DNA of 63,644 bases from Fusicatenibacter sp. (GCA_022766945.1 JALEOU010000073.1:1-63644); one strand, 5' to 3'; positions 37,278 through 47,596 are shown, counted from the stretch's first letter. Notes: a model not told the origin generated them from the sequence alone. A program made the numbers and translations.

Positions 37278-38291
37278 TTACAGCGTCCTTTCTGAGAGTT
37301 GAATATAAGGATTCAGATCTTCCATCAGGCGGTCAAATCTGTCAAAGGTAAGAGACTGCGGACCATCGGAGAGCGCATGTTCCGGATCATTGTGTACCTC
37401 GATCATCAGGCCATCGGCTCCGCAGGCTACAGCTGCCTTTGCAAGAGGCGGAACGTAGGAATATACACCTGTGGCATGACTGGGATCTACAATGATCGGA
37501 AGGTGTGTTTTGGAACGGATTACCGGTACTGCAGACAAATCCAGCGTGTTGCGTGTTGCGGTCTCATAAGTACGGATACCGCGTTCGCAGAGCACAACGT
37601 TTGGATTTCCTTCCGAGATAATATATTCGGCTGCATTGAGCCATTCATCAATCGTTGCGGCAATTCCACGCTTTAATAACACCGGAAGACCAGATTTTCC
37701 GGCTTCACGAAGAAGCTGAAAATTCTGCATGTTGCGTGCTCCGATCTGAATCATATCAACATATTTTACAGCGGCATTGATGGCTTCCTGACTGATTACC
37801 TCACAGATGGTGTTAAGACCAAATTCCCGGCCGGCCTCCTGCATATAGCGCAGACCTTCCTCCTCGAGGCCCTGGAAAGAATAGGGTGAGGTGCGAGGCT
37901 TATAGGCACCGCCGCGCAGAATCTGAGCACCAGCTGCCTTCACATTGCGGGCGATGATGAACAATTGTTCTCTTGTCTCCACAGCGCATGGGCCTGCCAT
38001 AACAGTCAACGTATTCGGACCGATTATGTGATTCCCGACTGTTACAGTGGTCGGTTCCGGATGAAATTTTTTATTGACCAGTTTGTAACTTTCAGTGATG
38101 GGAACCAGCTTGTCTACAAAGGGAAGCAACAGGATGTTATCATTGCACAGGCGGTTCTTATCTCCGACAACGCCGATGATGGTTACTTCCTTACCGCGGG
38201 AGAGATGAGTTTCCAGCCCTTTGCTCTCCACTGCTTTCGTCACTCTCTGAACGGCATCTTCAGGAGCATGAGGTTTCATTACAATAATCAT
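37278..38291 (-). CDS. aroF: 3-deoxy-7-phosphoheptulonate synthase, type I-beta (AroF-like)
   Basis: Condenses PEP with erythrose 4-phosphate, the entry to the shikimate pathway. The 337-residue protein has an N-terminal ferredoxin-like regulatory domain (MIIVMKPHAPEDAVQRV) and a catalytic barrel with GPCAVETREQ near 98, LRGGAYKPRTSPYSFQG near 123, QIGARNMQNF near 183 and DPSHATG near 257. The start at 38291 follows AAAGGAAA. It heads the aro operon, and the promoter with a paired palindrome just upstream suggests repression in response to aromatic amino acids. Confidence 0.94.
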   Translation of the reverse strand: MIIVMKPHAPEDAVQRVTKAVESKGLETHLSRGKEVTIIGVVGDKNRLCNDNILLLPFVDKLVPITESYKLVNKKFHPEPTTVTVGNHIIGPNTLTVMAGPCAVETREQLFIIARNVKAAGAQILRGGAYKPRTSPYSFQGLEEEGLRYMQEAGREFGLNTICEVISQEAINAAVKYVDMIQIGARNMQNFQLLREAGKSGLPVLLKRGIAATIDEWLNAAEYIISEGNPNVVLCERGIRTYETATRNTLDLSAVPVIRSKTHLPIIVDPSHATGVYSYVPPLAKAAVACGADGLMIEVHNDPEHALSDGPQSLTFDRFDRLMEDLNPYIQLSERTL

Positions 38292-38405
38292 GATGCAGAT
38301 TTCCTTTCTATATAATAATAGTAACAATTAAATCAGTTGCATGAATTGTATGCAGCAGTATTAACATTTTACGCGTCTCAAAACGCATGATTTCACATGT
38401 TTTTT

Positions 38406-38434
38406 ATTGTATAGCATCTGTCACAAATTGTCAA
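38406..38434 (-). promoter_or_regulatory. Consensus promoter of the aroF-tyrA-aroA operon
   Basis: On the minus strand a perfect TTGACA (38429-38434), 17 bp, then TACAAT (38406-38411). The leader to the aroF start is about 105 nt and contains GCGT/ACGC and TGCAT/ATGCA inverted repeats. With this and the plus-strand promoter below, the 38292-38667 gap is accounted for. Confidence 0.85.
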
Positions 38435-38443
38435 TGATTTATG

Positions 38444-38468
38444 ACTTTAAAGTGTTACACTTTAAAGT
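38444..38468. repeat. Two copies of the palindrome ACTTTAAAGT, a probable operator
   Basis: The self-complementary 10-mer occurs at 38444-38453 and 38459-38468, with centres 15 bp apart. The pair starts 9 bp upstream of the aroF -35 box, in the divergent region between aroF and the EF-G-like gene. Confidence 0.7.
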
Positions 38469-38568
38469 GAAGATTCTGCGGAATGGGGATTATTCTGCAG
38501 ATTGCACAGCAAAAGAGAAGTTACTTTTTGAAAAATCTGAAAAATATTGTGAAATCTGAATAATATGC

Positions 38569-38597
38569 TTGAAAAATATACGGATCTTTAGTAAAAT
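38569..38597 (+). promoter_or_regulatory. Promoter of the EF-G-like gene
   Basis: TTGAAA (38569-38574) and TAAAAT (38592-38597) have a 17-bp spacer, 70 bp upstream of the start. Confidence 0.65.
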
Positions 38598-38667
38598 GTA
38601 GACTATGAGAAGTGAAACGGGAACGTGAATCTTTACTAGATTAATACTTATATGGGAGGTATTACAT

Positions 38668-40758
38668 ATGGACGTTTTTAGAACTGACCGAATTCGAAAT
38701 GTGGTGCTGCTTGGACATGGCGGTGCCGGAAAGACTACTCTTACAGAGGCTATGGCATATCTTTCCGGAATGACCAATCGACTGGGGAAAGTTGCAGACG
38801 GAAATACTGTCAGTGATTTTGATAAAGAAGAGATTAAGCGTAAATTTTCTATTTCCACAACTCTGGTACCGATTGTCTGGGGCAAGCATAAAATCAATGT
38901 TCTGGATACTCCCGGCTTCTTTGATTTTGTAGGCGAGGCTCAGGAGGCTGCCTCTGCAGCAGATGCAGCGGTAATTGTGGTTTCCGGGAAAGCAGGGGTG
39001 CAGGTTGGAACGCAGAAAGCATGGGATCTGTGTGAAAAGTATAATCTGCCGCGCATGATTTTTGTTACGGATATGGATCTGGATGATGTCAGCTATCGCC
39101 AGGTGGTAGAACAGCTGACAGAGCTGTACGGAAAACGGATTGCGCCTCTTCATATGCCGATTCGTGAAAATGGTAAATTTGTCGGATATATTAATATCGT
39201 AAAGAATAAAGGACGCCGTTACATCGAGAAAGACAAAAAGGAAGAATGTGAGATTCCGGAATATTCAGTGGAATATCTTGAAAAATACCGTGAGACACTG
39301 ATGGAATCTGTGGCAGAGACAAGTGAAGAATTTATGGACCGCTACTTTGGCGGAGAAGAATTTTCAGTGGCTGAGATCTCTGCAGCTCTGGCGACAAACG
39401 TGGGAGATGGTTCTCTGGTTCCGGTTTGTATGGGTTCCCCCATTAATCTTCAGGGTGTATCCAATCTGCTGGACGATATCTGCGGATATTTCCCAAGCCC
39501 TGCTGATCGTCCCTGTGCCGGCATTAATGTCTCTACCAATGAAATTTTCCAGGCCAACTATGACTTCCAGAAACCGAAGAGTGCAATCATCTTCAAGACC
39601 ATCGTTGATCCCTTCCTCGGCAAATATTCGATGATTAAAGTTTGCTCTGGTGTTATCAAGAGCGATGATGTTCTGTACAACGTAGATCAGGAATCAGAAG
39701 AAAAACTGAATAAACTTTATGTTCTGGAAGGATCGAAACCGATCGAGGTACCGGAACTTCATGCGGGTGATATCGGCGCAATCGCAAAATTGGGAGATGC
39801 GAAAACAGGAGATTCTCTTGCAACAAAGGCAAATCAGATCCGTTATGGAAAGCCGGACGTATCCACACCGTATACAGCAAAGAGATATAAACCGAAGAAC
39901 AAAGCAGACGTTGACAAGATTTCCCAGGCATTTACCAGAATGATGCAGGAAGATCTGACGATGAAGGCGGTAAATGACTCTGCAAACCACCAGACTCTGA
40001 TCTTTGGTATGGGTGATCAGCATATTGATATTATTGTAAGTAAGCTTCTGGAGCGTTATAAAGTGGAAGTTGAGCTCAGCAAACCGAAGGTTGCATTCCG
40101 TGAAACGATCCGCAAGAGTTCGGATGTAGAAGCAAAATACAAAAAACAGTCCGGCGGACATGGACAGTATGGTCATGTAAAGATGCGTTTCCAGGCATCC
40201 GGTAATCTGGAGGAAGCATACGAGTTTGAACAGGAAGTAGTAGGAGGAGCTGTACCGAAGAACTATTTCCCGGCTGTAGAAAAAGGGATTCAGGATGCTG
40301 TTCAGAGCGGCCCGCTGGCAGCATATCCGGTTGTGGGTGTCAAGGCAGTTCTTTATGATGGTTCTTATCATCCGGTAGATTCTTCCGAGATGGCATTTAA
40401 AACTGCTGCAATTCAGGCGTTCAAGAAAGGCTTTATGGAGGCTTCACCGGTTCTTCTGGAGCCGATTGTATCTATGAAAGTAATTGTAGATGACAAATAT
40501 ACCGGAGATGTCATGGGAGATTTGAACAAACGACGCGGCCGTGTGCTTGGAATGAATCCCGATCATAAGGGACATACCATTATCGAGGCGGATGTACCGG
40601 AACTTGAAATTTATGGATACGGTACTACCTTGCGTTCCATGACAGGAGGCAGCGGAGAGTTCTCATATGAATTTGCCAGATACGAACAGGCTCCGGCGGA
40701 TGTCCAGGCAAAAGAGATTGAAGCACGTGCAAGCAAAGTGGCAAAAGATGAAGAATAA
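38668..40758 (+). CDS. Elongation factor G-like GTPase paralogue
   Basis: A 696-residue translational GTPase with the five-domain layout of EF-G. G1 is intact (GHGGAGKTT at 16-24). G3 reads DTPGFFDF at 80-87, with phenylalanine in place of the histidine that activates water. G4 reads VTDMD (133-137) instead of NKMD, losing the base-specifying asparagine and lysine. Domain IV carries the usual HGQYGHVKMRF near 495. Codon bias is moderate. It is probably the second, non-canonical EF-G found in Clostridia, not the ribosomal-operon fusA. A tetracycline-protection protein is less likely. The molecular role is unresolved. Confidence 0.82.
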   Translation: MDVFRTDRIRNVVLLGHGGAGKTTLTEAMAYLSGMTNRLGKVADGNTVSDFDKEEIKRKFSISTTLVPIVWGKHKINVLDTPGFFDFVGEAQEAASAADAAVIVVSGKAGVQVGTQKAWDLCEKYNLPRMIFVTDMDLDDVSYRQVVEQLTELYGKRIAPLHMPIRENGKFVGYINIVKNKGRRYIEKDKKEECEIPEYSVEYLEKYRETLMESVAETSEEFMDRYFGGEEFSVAEISAALATNVGDGSLVPVCMGSPINLQGVSNLLDDICGYFPSPADRPCAGINVSTNEIFQANYDFQKPKSAIIFKTIVDPFLGKYSMIKVCSGVIKSDDVLYNVDQESEEKLNKLYVLEGSKPIEVPELHAGDIGAIAKLGDAKTGDSLATKANQIRYGKPDVSTPYTAKRYKPKNKADVDKISQAFTRMMQEDLTMKAVNDSANHQTLIFGMGDQHIDIIVSKLLERYKVEVELSKPKVAFRETIRKSSDVEAKYKKQSGGHGQYGHVKMRFQASGNLEEAYEFEQEVVGGAVPKNYFPAVEKGIQDAVQSGPLAAYPVVGVKAVLYDGSYHPVDSSEMAFKTAAIQAFKKGFMEASPVLLEPIVSMKVIVDDKYTGDVMGDLNKRRGRVLGMNPDHKGHTIIEADVPELEIYGYGTTLRSMTGGSGEFSYEFARYEQAPADVQAKEIEARASKVAKDEE

Positions 40759-40798
40759 AGAATAAAACTCTGTTGGTTTGCCAGGGAGTTTTCAGATG

Positions 40799-40847
40799 AA
40801 AAGAGTGCGCGGTTCCGATAAACAAGGAAGAAACAGCGCACTCTTTT
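40799..40847 (+). terminator. Terminator of the EF-G-like gene
   Basis: A 12-bp stem (AAAAGAGTGCGC / GCGCACTCTTTT) with a 25-nt loop ends in a T run. Confidence 0.85.
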
Positions 40848-40878
40848 TCTGGTTTTTTAAAAATCCCAAAAAAACGAT

Positions 40879-40907
40879 TTGTCAAATACATAAAATAGTG
40901 ATAGAAT
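40879..40907 (+). promoter_or_regulatory. Promoter of leuS
   Basis: TTGTCA (40879-40884) and TAGAAT (40902-40907) have a 17-bp spacer. The leader of about 70 nt is too short for a T-box. Confidence 0.65.
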
Positions 40908-40981
40908 ACAACTGGGTTTTTATCTGTTCAGAAGAGCAATAGATCAGAGAGACGGAACGTGAAACATGCAGGAGGTTTGAG

Positions 40982-43387
40982 ATGAGTAAGAAATACGAGC
41001 CGCAGAAAATAGAAAAAAAGTGGCAGAAAATCTGGCAGGATGAAAAGGCCTTCGCGGCCACGGATGATTATACAAAACCGAAGTACTATGCGCTGGTGGA
41101 ATTTCCATATCCTTCCGGACAGGGTCTTCATGTAGGACATCCGCGTCCTTACACAGCACTTGATATTGTGGCAAGAAAGCGGAGAATGCAAGGTTACAAT
41201 GTCCTGTATCCGATGGGATGGGATGCTTTTGGCCTTCCGACTGAAAACTATGCGATCAAGAATCATATACATCCGAAGATTGTAACGAAAAACAATGTAC
41301 AGCATTTCAAAAATCAGCTGCAGTCTCTTGGATATTCTTTCGATTGGGATCGTGAGATTAATACAACCGATCCGGAGTATTATCACTGGACTCAGTGGAT
41401 TTTCCTGAAACTTTTTAAAGCCGGTCTTGCATACAAAAAAGAGATGCCGATCAATTGGTGTACTTCCTGTAAAGTCGGACTTGCCAATGAAGAGGTTGTA
41501 AACGGTGTCTGTGAGCGCTGCGGCAGCCCGGTTGTCCGCAAAGTAAAGAGTGAGTGGATGCTGAAGATTACCGAATACGCGGACAAACTGATTGAGGGTC
41601 TGGACGATGTGGATTATATTGAGCGAGTGAAAACATCTCAGAAGAACTGGATTGGCCGTTCCCACGGAGCAGAAGTGGACTTCTCACTGAAAGATAAACC
41701 GGAAAAGCTGACGATCTATACCACACGTCCGGATACACTTTTTGGAGTTACCTATATGGTACTTTCTCCGGAGCATCCGTATATCGATAAATATAAAGAG
41801 GAAATCAAAAACTGGGATGCTGTGTGTGAATACCGTGAGATGGCAGCAAGAAAATCGGATTTTGAGCGTTCTGAACTTGCAAAAGAGAAGACCGGTGTGA
41901 TGCTGGATGGACTGACGGCTGTCAATCCGGTGAATCAGAAGGAGATTCCGATCTGGATTTCCGATTATGTCCTGATGAGTTATGGTACCGGTGCGATTAT
42001 GGCAGTACCGGCACACGATGAACGTGACTGGGAGTTTGCGAAGAAATTTGATATGCCGATTATCGAGGTGGTAGCCGGCGGAGATGTTCAGAATGCTGCG
42101 TTTACAGATGTGGCGACCGGTACACTGGTGAATTCAGGATTTTTGAATGGACTGGAAGTAGCTGATGCGAAGAAGAAGATTCTTGAATGGCTGGAAGAGA
42201 ATCATGTAGGTACAGCAAAAACCAATTATAAACTGCGTGACTGGGTATTCTCCCGTCAGCGTTACTGGGGCGAGCCTATCCCGATTGTACACTGCGATCG
42301 GTGTGGATATGTTTCGCTTCCGGAAGAATCACTGCCTCTGGAATTGCCGGAAGTCGAGAGTTATATGCCGACAGACAACGGGGAATCTCCGCTTGCGGCC
42401 ATGACAGACTGGGTGAATACCACCTGTCCGTGCTGCGGCGGACCGGCGAAGCGGGAGACGGATACCATGCCGCAGTGGGCCGGCTCTTCCTGGTATTATA
42501 TCCGCTATGTGGATCCGAAGAATAAGAATGCGCTTGCAAGCAAAGAAGCTATGGATTACTGGCTGCCGGTAGACTGGTATAATGGAGGTATGGAGCATAC
42601 CACACTGCATCTTCTCTACTCCCGTTTCTGGCATAAATTCCTCTATGACCAGGGTGTTGTACCTTGTCCGGAACCATATCAGAAGCGGACTTCACACGGC
42701 ATGATTCTCGGTGAAAACGGAGAGAAGATGAGTAAATCCCGTGGAAATGTGGTGAATCCGGATGATATTGTCAACGAATTCGGAGCGGATACGCTTCGTA
42801 CCTATGAGATGTTTATCGGAGCTTTTGATCTGAGTGCATCCTGGTCACAGGAGGGAGTGAAAGGCTGCCGTCGTTTCCTCGACCGTGTATGGAAGCTGCA
42901 GGAATCCGTTGTTGAGGGAGGTACGTACTCCAAAGAACTGGAAGCACGTATGCACCAGACGATTAAGAAAGTATCCGGGGACTATGAATCGCTGAAGTAT
43001 AATACCGCGATTGCGGCAATGATGACGCTGGTGAATGATATCTATAAAGCCGGCAAAGTGACAAGAAAAGAATTTGAGACACTTCTGATTCTTCTGAATC
43101 CGGTTGCTCCGCATATGACAGAAGAGCTCTGGGAGGATCTGGGTTATGAAGGCCGCCTCTATCAGGCAAAATGGCCTGAGTATGAGGAAGCAAAAACAGT
43201 AGAAGCTGTGGTTGAGATTGCGGTACAGATCAACGGAAAAATGCGTGGCACAATCACAATTGCAAAAGACGCTGACAAAGAGACAGCAATTGCCGCAGCC
43301 AAAGAAGCGATTGCCGATAAGCTGACCGGAAAGATCGTAAAAGAGATCTATGTACCGGGACGTATTGTAAATATTGTTCAGAAATAA
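40982..43387 (+). CDS. leuS: Leucyl-tRNA synthetase
   Basis: Charges tRNA-Leu. The 801-residue class I synthetase shows a HIGH-like motif in [14 protein letters not shown] at 43-56, the CP1 editing domain with the threonine-rich [12 protein letters not shown] near 243, and the KMSKS motif in [10 protein letters not shown] near 580. A zinc-binding [13 protein letters not shown] segment near 160 and CDRCG/CPCCG pairs are also visible. The C-terminal domain ends typically. It has GGAGG upstream and its own promoter and terminator. No T-box precedes it. Confidence 0.97.
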   Translation: MSKKYEPQKIEKKWQKIWQDEKAFAATDDYTKPKYYALVEFPYPSGQGLHVGHPRPYTALDIVARKRRMQGYNVLYPMGWDAFGLPTENYAIKNHIHPKIVTKNNVQHFKNQLQSLGYSFDWDREINTTDPEYYHWTQWIFLKLFKAGLAYKKEMPINWCTSCKVGLANEEVVNGVCERCGSPVVRKVKSEWMLKITEYADKLIEGLDDVDYIERVKTSQKNWIGRSHGAEVDFSLKDKPEKLTIYTTRPDTLFGVTYMVLSPEHPYIDKYKEEIKNWDAVCEYREMAARKSDFERSELAKEKTGVMLDGLTAVNPVNQKEIPIWISDYVLMSYGTGAIMAVPAHDERDWEFAKKFDMPIIEVVAGGDVQNAAFTDVATGTLVNSGFLNGLEVADAKKKILEWLEENHVGTAKTNYKLRDWVFSRQRYWGEPIPIVHCDRCGYVSLPEESLPLELPEVESYMPTDNGESPLAAMTDWVNTTCPCCGGPAKRETDTMPQWAGSSWYYIRYVDPKNKNALASKEAMDYWLPVDWYNGGMEHTTLHLLYSRFWHKFLYDQGVVPCPEPYQKRTSHGMILGENGEKMSKSRGNVVNPDDIVNEFGADTLRTYEMFIGAFDLSASWSQEGVKGCRRFLDRVWKLQESVVEGGTYSKELEARMHQTIKKVSGDYESLKYNTAIAAMMTLVNDIYKAGKVTRKEFETLLILLNPVAPHMTEELWEDLGYEGRLYQAKWPEYEEAKTVEAVVEIAVQINGKMRGTITIAKDADKETAIAAAKEAIADKLTGKIVKEIYVPGRIVNIVQK

Positions 43388-43409
43388 TCAGAGGACATAA
43401 TAAGAACTG

Positions 43410-43446
43410 CGGTCTGTAAGCGGCTTTTCCTGCGAATTACAGACCG
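43410..43446 (+). terminator. Terminator of leuS
   Basis: A 10-bp stem (CGGTCTGTAA / TTACAGACCG) is followed by TGGTTTTC, 22 bp after the leuS stop. Confidence 0.8.
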
Positions 43447-43486
43447 TGGTTTTCTATTGTTGAATAAGAAAGGTTTGGAGAACAAT

Positions 43487-44383
43487 ATGAAGAAGTATCT
43501 GGCAATACTAGGACTGATTTTTGTGACGGTAATCTGGGGCGGAGGTTTCGTGGCAAGCGATATGGCTCTGGAATCACTGACACCTTTCCAGATTGTCACG
43601 GGACGTTTTTTCCTTGCCTCGCTGCTGATGGGAATTCTCAGCTGGAAAACGATTCCCGGTATGACCCGGGAGGAAGTCCGTGCGGGTGTGTGGATGGGGG
43701 TAGCCCTTTTTGCGGGATTTGCGCTGCAGATCGTAGGTCTGTCTTATACAACCCCGTCAAAAAATGCATTTTTGACAGCTACGAATGTAGTTATGGTACC
43801 ATTTATCAGTTTCCTGTTCTGTCACAAGAAGATTGGTGCAAGAGGCATGATTGGTGCGATTCTGGCAGTGGCAGGGGTAGGAGTTTTGTCCCTTAATGGG
43901 AACTTTTCCCTGGGACTCGGAGACGGTCTGACACTTCTGTGCGCTGTGGGATTTGCATTTCAGATTTTCCTGACCGGTATTTTCGTAAAAAACTGCAGGG
44001 CTGAGATTCTCAACTTTCTTCAGATGCTGACTGCTTTTATACTGTCGGCAATCTGTATGATTGTATGCAGGGAATTTACCGTACAGGCGGATGCGAAAGG
44101 ATGGCTGAGCCTTCTGTATCTTGGTGTCGTCAGCACTACCGTTTGCTATCTTCTGCAGACTACATGTCAGAAATATGTCGAAGAGACCAAAGCGGCTGTT
44201 ATCCTTTCCATGGAATCGGTATTTGGTACGCTGCTCTCGATTTTGATCTTGCATGAACGGGTGACTGTGCGGATGTTGATCGGATGTATTATGATTTTTG
44301 CAGCCGTCCTTATCTCAAATTCAGAACCGGAACAAGCGGTTACAGAGAACATAGATCCTTTGCAGGAAATGAAAGAGGTTTGA
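43487..44383 (+). CDS. EamA/DMT-family transporter
   Basis: A ten-span membrane transporter of 298 residues made of two EamA repeats. The first repeat begins AILGLIFVTVIWGGGFVASD and holds SYTTPSKNAFLTATN near 87. The second has the ESVFGTLLSILILHERVTVR block near 246. Such proteins export amino acids, nucleosides or other metabolites. The start at 43487 was chosen over 43457 because TTTGGAG precedes it. It probably has its own weak promoter after the leuS terminator and may be co-transcribed with the next gene, 31 bp away. The substrate is unknown. Confidence 0.85.
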   Translation: MKKYLAILGLIFVTVIWGGGFVASDMALESLTPFQIVTGRFFLASLLMGILSWKTIPGMTREEVRAGVWMGVALFAGFALQIVGLSYTTPSKNAFLTATNVVMVPFISFLFCHKKIGARGMIGAILAVAGVGVLSLNGNFSLGLGDGLTLLCAVGFAFQIFLTGIFVKNCRAEILNFLQMLTAFILSAICMIVCREFTVQADAKGWLSLLYLGVVSTTVCYLLQTTCQKYVEETKAAVILSMESVFGTLLSILILHERVTVRMLIGCIMIFAAVLISNSEPEQAVTENIDPLQEMKEV

Positions 44384-44414
44384 TTTATGAAATGCCAAAG
44401 GAGGTAGAAAGGGT

Positions 44415-44975
44415 ATGTTGGAAGAAATTAAACAGGAAGCTCGTGAGATAACAGAAGAACTGATTGAGACAGCAAAGATGAAGCGCGGACAGATTCTGGT
44501 GGTAGGTTGTTCCTCAAGCGAGATTGCCCATTATCGTCTGGGAACGCATTCCAGTGAGGAAATCGGAAAGGCCGTTTTCGATGCTATCTATGAGAGTGCG
44601 AATGCACATGGCATATATCTGGCGGCTCAGTGCTGTGAACATCTGAACCGTGCGGTGATTCTGGAGAGAGAAGCGGCAGAACGCTATGGATACGAGGCAG
44701 TAAGTGTCGTACCCTGGCTAAAAGGAGGCGGTTCCTTTGCGATGGCAGCTTATTATGGTCTGAAGGAGCCATCTGCGGTGGAGCATGTAAAAGCCCATGC
44801 CGGAATGGACATCGGAGATGTGCTGATCGGAATGCAGCTTCGGGATGTAGCGGTTCCGGTGAGGACAGCACGCAATTCGATCGGTGACGCACACGTAGTA
44901 TGTGCCAGAACAAGGCCCAAATACATCGGAGGAGAGAGAGCGCATTATACTGAAGATCCCGAAATGAGAAAATAA
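44415..44975 (+). CDS. UPF0340/TIGR01440 family protein (YwlG-like)
   Basis: A 186-residue cytosolic protein of the UPF0340 family with GQILVVGCSSSEIAHYRLG near 25, QCCEHLNRAVILER near 72 and a C-terminal GGERAHYTEDP. The family is widespread in Firmicutes and has no settled biochemical role; its cysteine pairs are conserved. AAAGGAGG precedes the start. It lies directly after the DMT transporter and ends at a bidirectional terminator. Confidence 0.9.
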   Translation: MLEEIKQEAREITEELIETAKMKRGQILVVGCSSSEIAHYRLGTHSSEEIGKAVFDAIYESANAHGIYLAAQCCEHLNRAVILEREAAERYGYEAVSVVPWLKGGGSFAMAAYYGLKEPSAVEHVKAHAGMDIGDVLIGMQLRDVAVPVRTARNSIGDAHVVCARTRPKYIGGERAHYTEDPEMRK

Positions 44976-44978
44976 AGA

Positions 44979-45020
44979 AACAGGAGTATCGGATGAATTT
45001 TAAGTGGCGATACTCCTGTT
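44979..45020. terminator. Bidirectional terminator between the YwlG-like gene and the P-type ATPase
   Basis: A 13-bp perfect stem (AACAGGAGTATCG / CGATACTCCTGTT) is flanked by T-rich DNA on both strands, between two convergent genes. Confidence 0.85.
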
Positions 45021-45084
45021 TTCGTGTTGACATACATACACAAGAAAGGATCCGGGGGCTTTTCTGCGTTCTGATGCAGATCAG

Positions 45085-47523
45085 TTAAACGTGTACGCCC
45101 TTCTCATTCTGCCGTTTGCGATGGATAATTTTCTGCTTCTTCCAGAAGGAAGATACCGCATCAACAAAGAGATTCAGATAGCGCAGTGTCGGTTCTGTCG
45201 CAACGGAGAAGATGACGAGCAGCATGATACACTTTCGTGACATACCGGTAATGGCAAACAGAGGGCGCAGGAACATGACACAGAACAGAAAAGCGACTGC
45301 TGAGAAGATCAGAGTTACCCAGCGCATCCAATTTAAGGGTTTGCTGACACGATACAGGATCATGAAACCGACGATGGCCAGCAGCATAGTGGAAGCGGTT
45401 GCAATATCTTCACTACCCACGTTAAATTCCTGACCGAATACAACAAGCGTGGCTACCATCAAAAAATCGGTAAGCGCGGCGGGAAGTGCACGCAACATAA
45501 TATTTGATATAAAATGTCCTTCAATGCGATTCTTATTTGGCATCAGGGAGAGTAAAAATCCTGGGATGCCGATGGTAAACATGCTGATCAGAGAGATCTG
45601 GGAAGGTTCCAGAGGATACGTCAGCATAGAAATCAGTGAAAACAGAGACAGCAGGAAGGAAAAAATGTTTTTTACGAGAAACAGTGATCCTGAGCGCTGC
45701 AGGTTATTGACTACCCTGCGTCCTTCCAGTACCACAGAGGGCATTTTCGAAAAGTCATTATCAAGTAATACCAGCTGTGCAGCCTGTGCGGCGGCATCGC
45801 TGCCGGATGCCATGGCAACGGAACAGTCCGCATCCTTTAAAGCCAGAACATCGTTTACACCATCACCGGTCATGGCAACGGTTTTTCCTGCGTTCTTTAA
45901 AGCCTGCACGAACTGACGTTTCTGATCCGGAGTCACACGGCCGAACACTGTATACTTCAGAACTGCTTCTTCGATTTCTTTCTGAGTTTTCAGCGTCGAA
46001 GCATCCACATATTGATCTGCATGCTCAATGCCGGCCTGTTTCGCAACCTCAGAAACGGTGACCGGATTGTCACCGGAAATTACTTTGACGCGGACACCCT
46101 GTTCTGAGAAATAACGGAAGGTATCTGGCGCTTCTTTCCGAATCGAATTGGAAAGCAGAACATAGGCCATGGGAGTCACTTTTCCTGCAAGTGCTTTGCC
46201 GTCCGGAACCGTCTCGCAGGTTCCAAAGACCAGAAGACGATAGCCTTCCCGGGTATATGGCTCTATCTCTGACTGATATTTTGCGAAATCTTCACGTAAA
46301 ACAAATTCCGGAGCACCAAGTACATAAGAGGCATCAGAGAAGGAAACGCTGGAATACTTATATGCGGAGGAAAAGGAAGTAACCGAAACTGGTGTCTTTC
46401 CATGATTCTCCGTAAAATATTCTTTCATCGCTTCCATGGTGATGTTATCCTTTGCCATGGCAGCAGTGAAGTCGCCGATGGTGAGAGAAAGTTCGTTTAT
46501 ATCTTCGGAATTGTCATTCCCGGTGGGAATGACCTTGTTCACTTTCATGACAGTTTCCGTTATAGTTCCGGTTTTATCTACACACAGGACATTGACTCTC
46601 GCCAACGTCTCGATGCATTTCATGTCATGAACCAGAACCTTTTGGGAAGCGAGACGGATGACGCTGACCGCAAGCGCAACACTTGCAAGCAAATAAAGAC
46701 CTTCCGGAATCATACCGATGACTGCGGCCACCATAGAAGTGATGCTTTCCCGGAATGTTTCATGGGAAATAAAAAACTGCTGACCAAAAAGAAGGATTCC
46801 AATCGGAATGATCAGGATGCCTACGATCTTTACCAGGCGGTTCAGAGAGCGAATCATTTCGGACTGCTCACCTTCTTTCATTGCCTTCGCCTCCAGCGTT
46901 AGCTGGGAGATATAGGAATCCTCCCCGACTTTTGTCAGACGGCTTTTACAGCTTCCGGATACGATAAAACTTCCTGACATCAATGTGTCACCGGGACGTT
47001 TCGTGATCTCATCGGATTCTCCTGTCAGGAGTGATTCGTTTACCTGAACCTCGCCTTCCAGAACAATGGCGTCGGCACAGATTTGTTTTCCCGCCTGAAA
47101 CAGAACTATATCATCCAGTACCAGATCTTCGGCCGGAAGTGTGGCCTGTTTTCCGTCTCTGATAGCGACTGCCTTTGGCGCATTCAATACAGAGAGCTTT
47201 TCCAGCGTGTTTTTGGCACGAATTTCCTGGAAGATACCAATCAGAGTATTTGCGATAATGACAGGGAGAAACGTCAGATCACGAAAAGAACCTGCAATGA
47301 TCAAAAGGATTGCAATAATCAGGAAAATTAAATTGAAATAAGTAAAGAGATTACTTTTAATAATTTCACTGGTTGATTTGGATGGCGGTTCTACTGCACG
47401 ATTGGACCATCCGTTGTCACGGTATTCTTTGACCTGAGCGCTGGTAAGACCAACCGATGGGTCTGCCGTGTAGCGTGTTGTGGGGACTCTTGGTTTTAAA
47501 ATCTCGGATATGGACTTTCTCAT
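45085..47523 (-). CDS. Cation-translocating P-type ATPase (CtpE-like)
   Basis: An ATP-driven membrane pump of 812 residues. The actuator motif is LLTGESDE near 165, the membrane ion-site segment is IPEGLYLL near 272, the phosphorylated aspartate is in DKTGTIT near 312, and the hinge is MTGDGVNDVLALKDAD near 550. No heavy-metal N-terminal domain is present. The closest named type is CtpE-like P2 pumps, for which calcium transport has been reported in mycobacteria; the ion here is not certain. It follows rqcH on the minus strand after a terminator, so it has its own transcript. Confidence 0.85.
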   Translation of the reverse strand: MRKSISEILKPRVPTTRYTADPSVGLTSAQVKEYRDNGWSNRAVEPPSKSTSEIIKSNLFTYFNLIFLIIAILLIIAGSFRDLTFLPVIIANTLIGIFQEIRAKNTLEKLSVLNAPKAVAIRDGKQATLPAEDLVLDDIVLFQAGKQICADAIVLEGEVQVNESLLTGESDEITKRPGDTLMSGSFIVSGSCKSRLTKVGEDSYISQLTLEAKAMKEGEQSEMIRSLNRLVKIVGILIIPIGILLFGQQFFISHETFRESITSMVAAVIGMIPEGLYLLASVALAVSVIRLASQKVLVHDMKCIETLARVNVLCVDKTGTITETVMKVNKVIPTGNDNSEDINELSLTIGDFTAAMAKDNITMEAMKEYFTENHGKTPVSVTSFSSAYKYSSVSFSDASYVLGAPEFVLREDFAKYQSEIEPYTREGYRLLVFGTCETVPDGKALAGKVTPMAYVLLSNSIRKEAPDTFRYFSEQGVRVKVISGDNPVTVSEVAKQAGIEHADQYVDASTLKTQKEIEEAVLKYTVFGRVTPDQKRQFVQALKNAGKTVAMTGDGVNDVLALKDADCSVAMASGSDAAAQAAQLVLLDNDFSKMPSVVLEGRRVVNNLQRSGSLFLVKNIFSFLLSLFSLISMLTYPLEPSQISLISMFTIGIPGFLLSLMPNKNRIEGHFISNIMLRALPAALTDFLMVATLVVFGQEFNVGSEDIATASTMLLAIVGFMILYRVSKPLNWMRWVTLIFSAVAFLFCVMFLRPLFAITGMSRKCIMLLVIFSVATEPTLRYLNLFVDAVSSFWKKQKIIHRKRQNEKGVHV

Positions 47524-47596
47524 ATGGTATTCCTCTCTTGATGTAATAATCTGTTTGCTCCCTACGGAGAAAGCAGTGATCCTGAAAAAAGGAAAC

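Noticed and set aside
38668-40758. Tetracycline ribosome-protection protein
   Set aside because: The overall layout fits an EF-G paralogue and there is no mobile context around it. Tet(M)-type proteins keep normal G motifs.
40908-40981. T-box leader before leuS
   Set aside because: The leader is only about 70 nt and has no T-box sequence or specifier stem.
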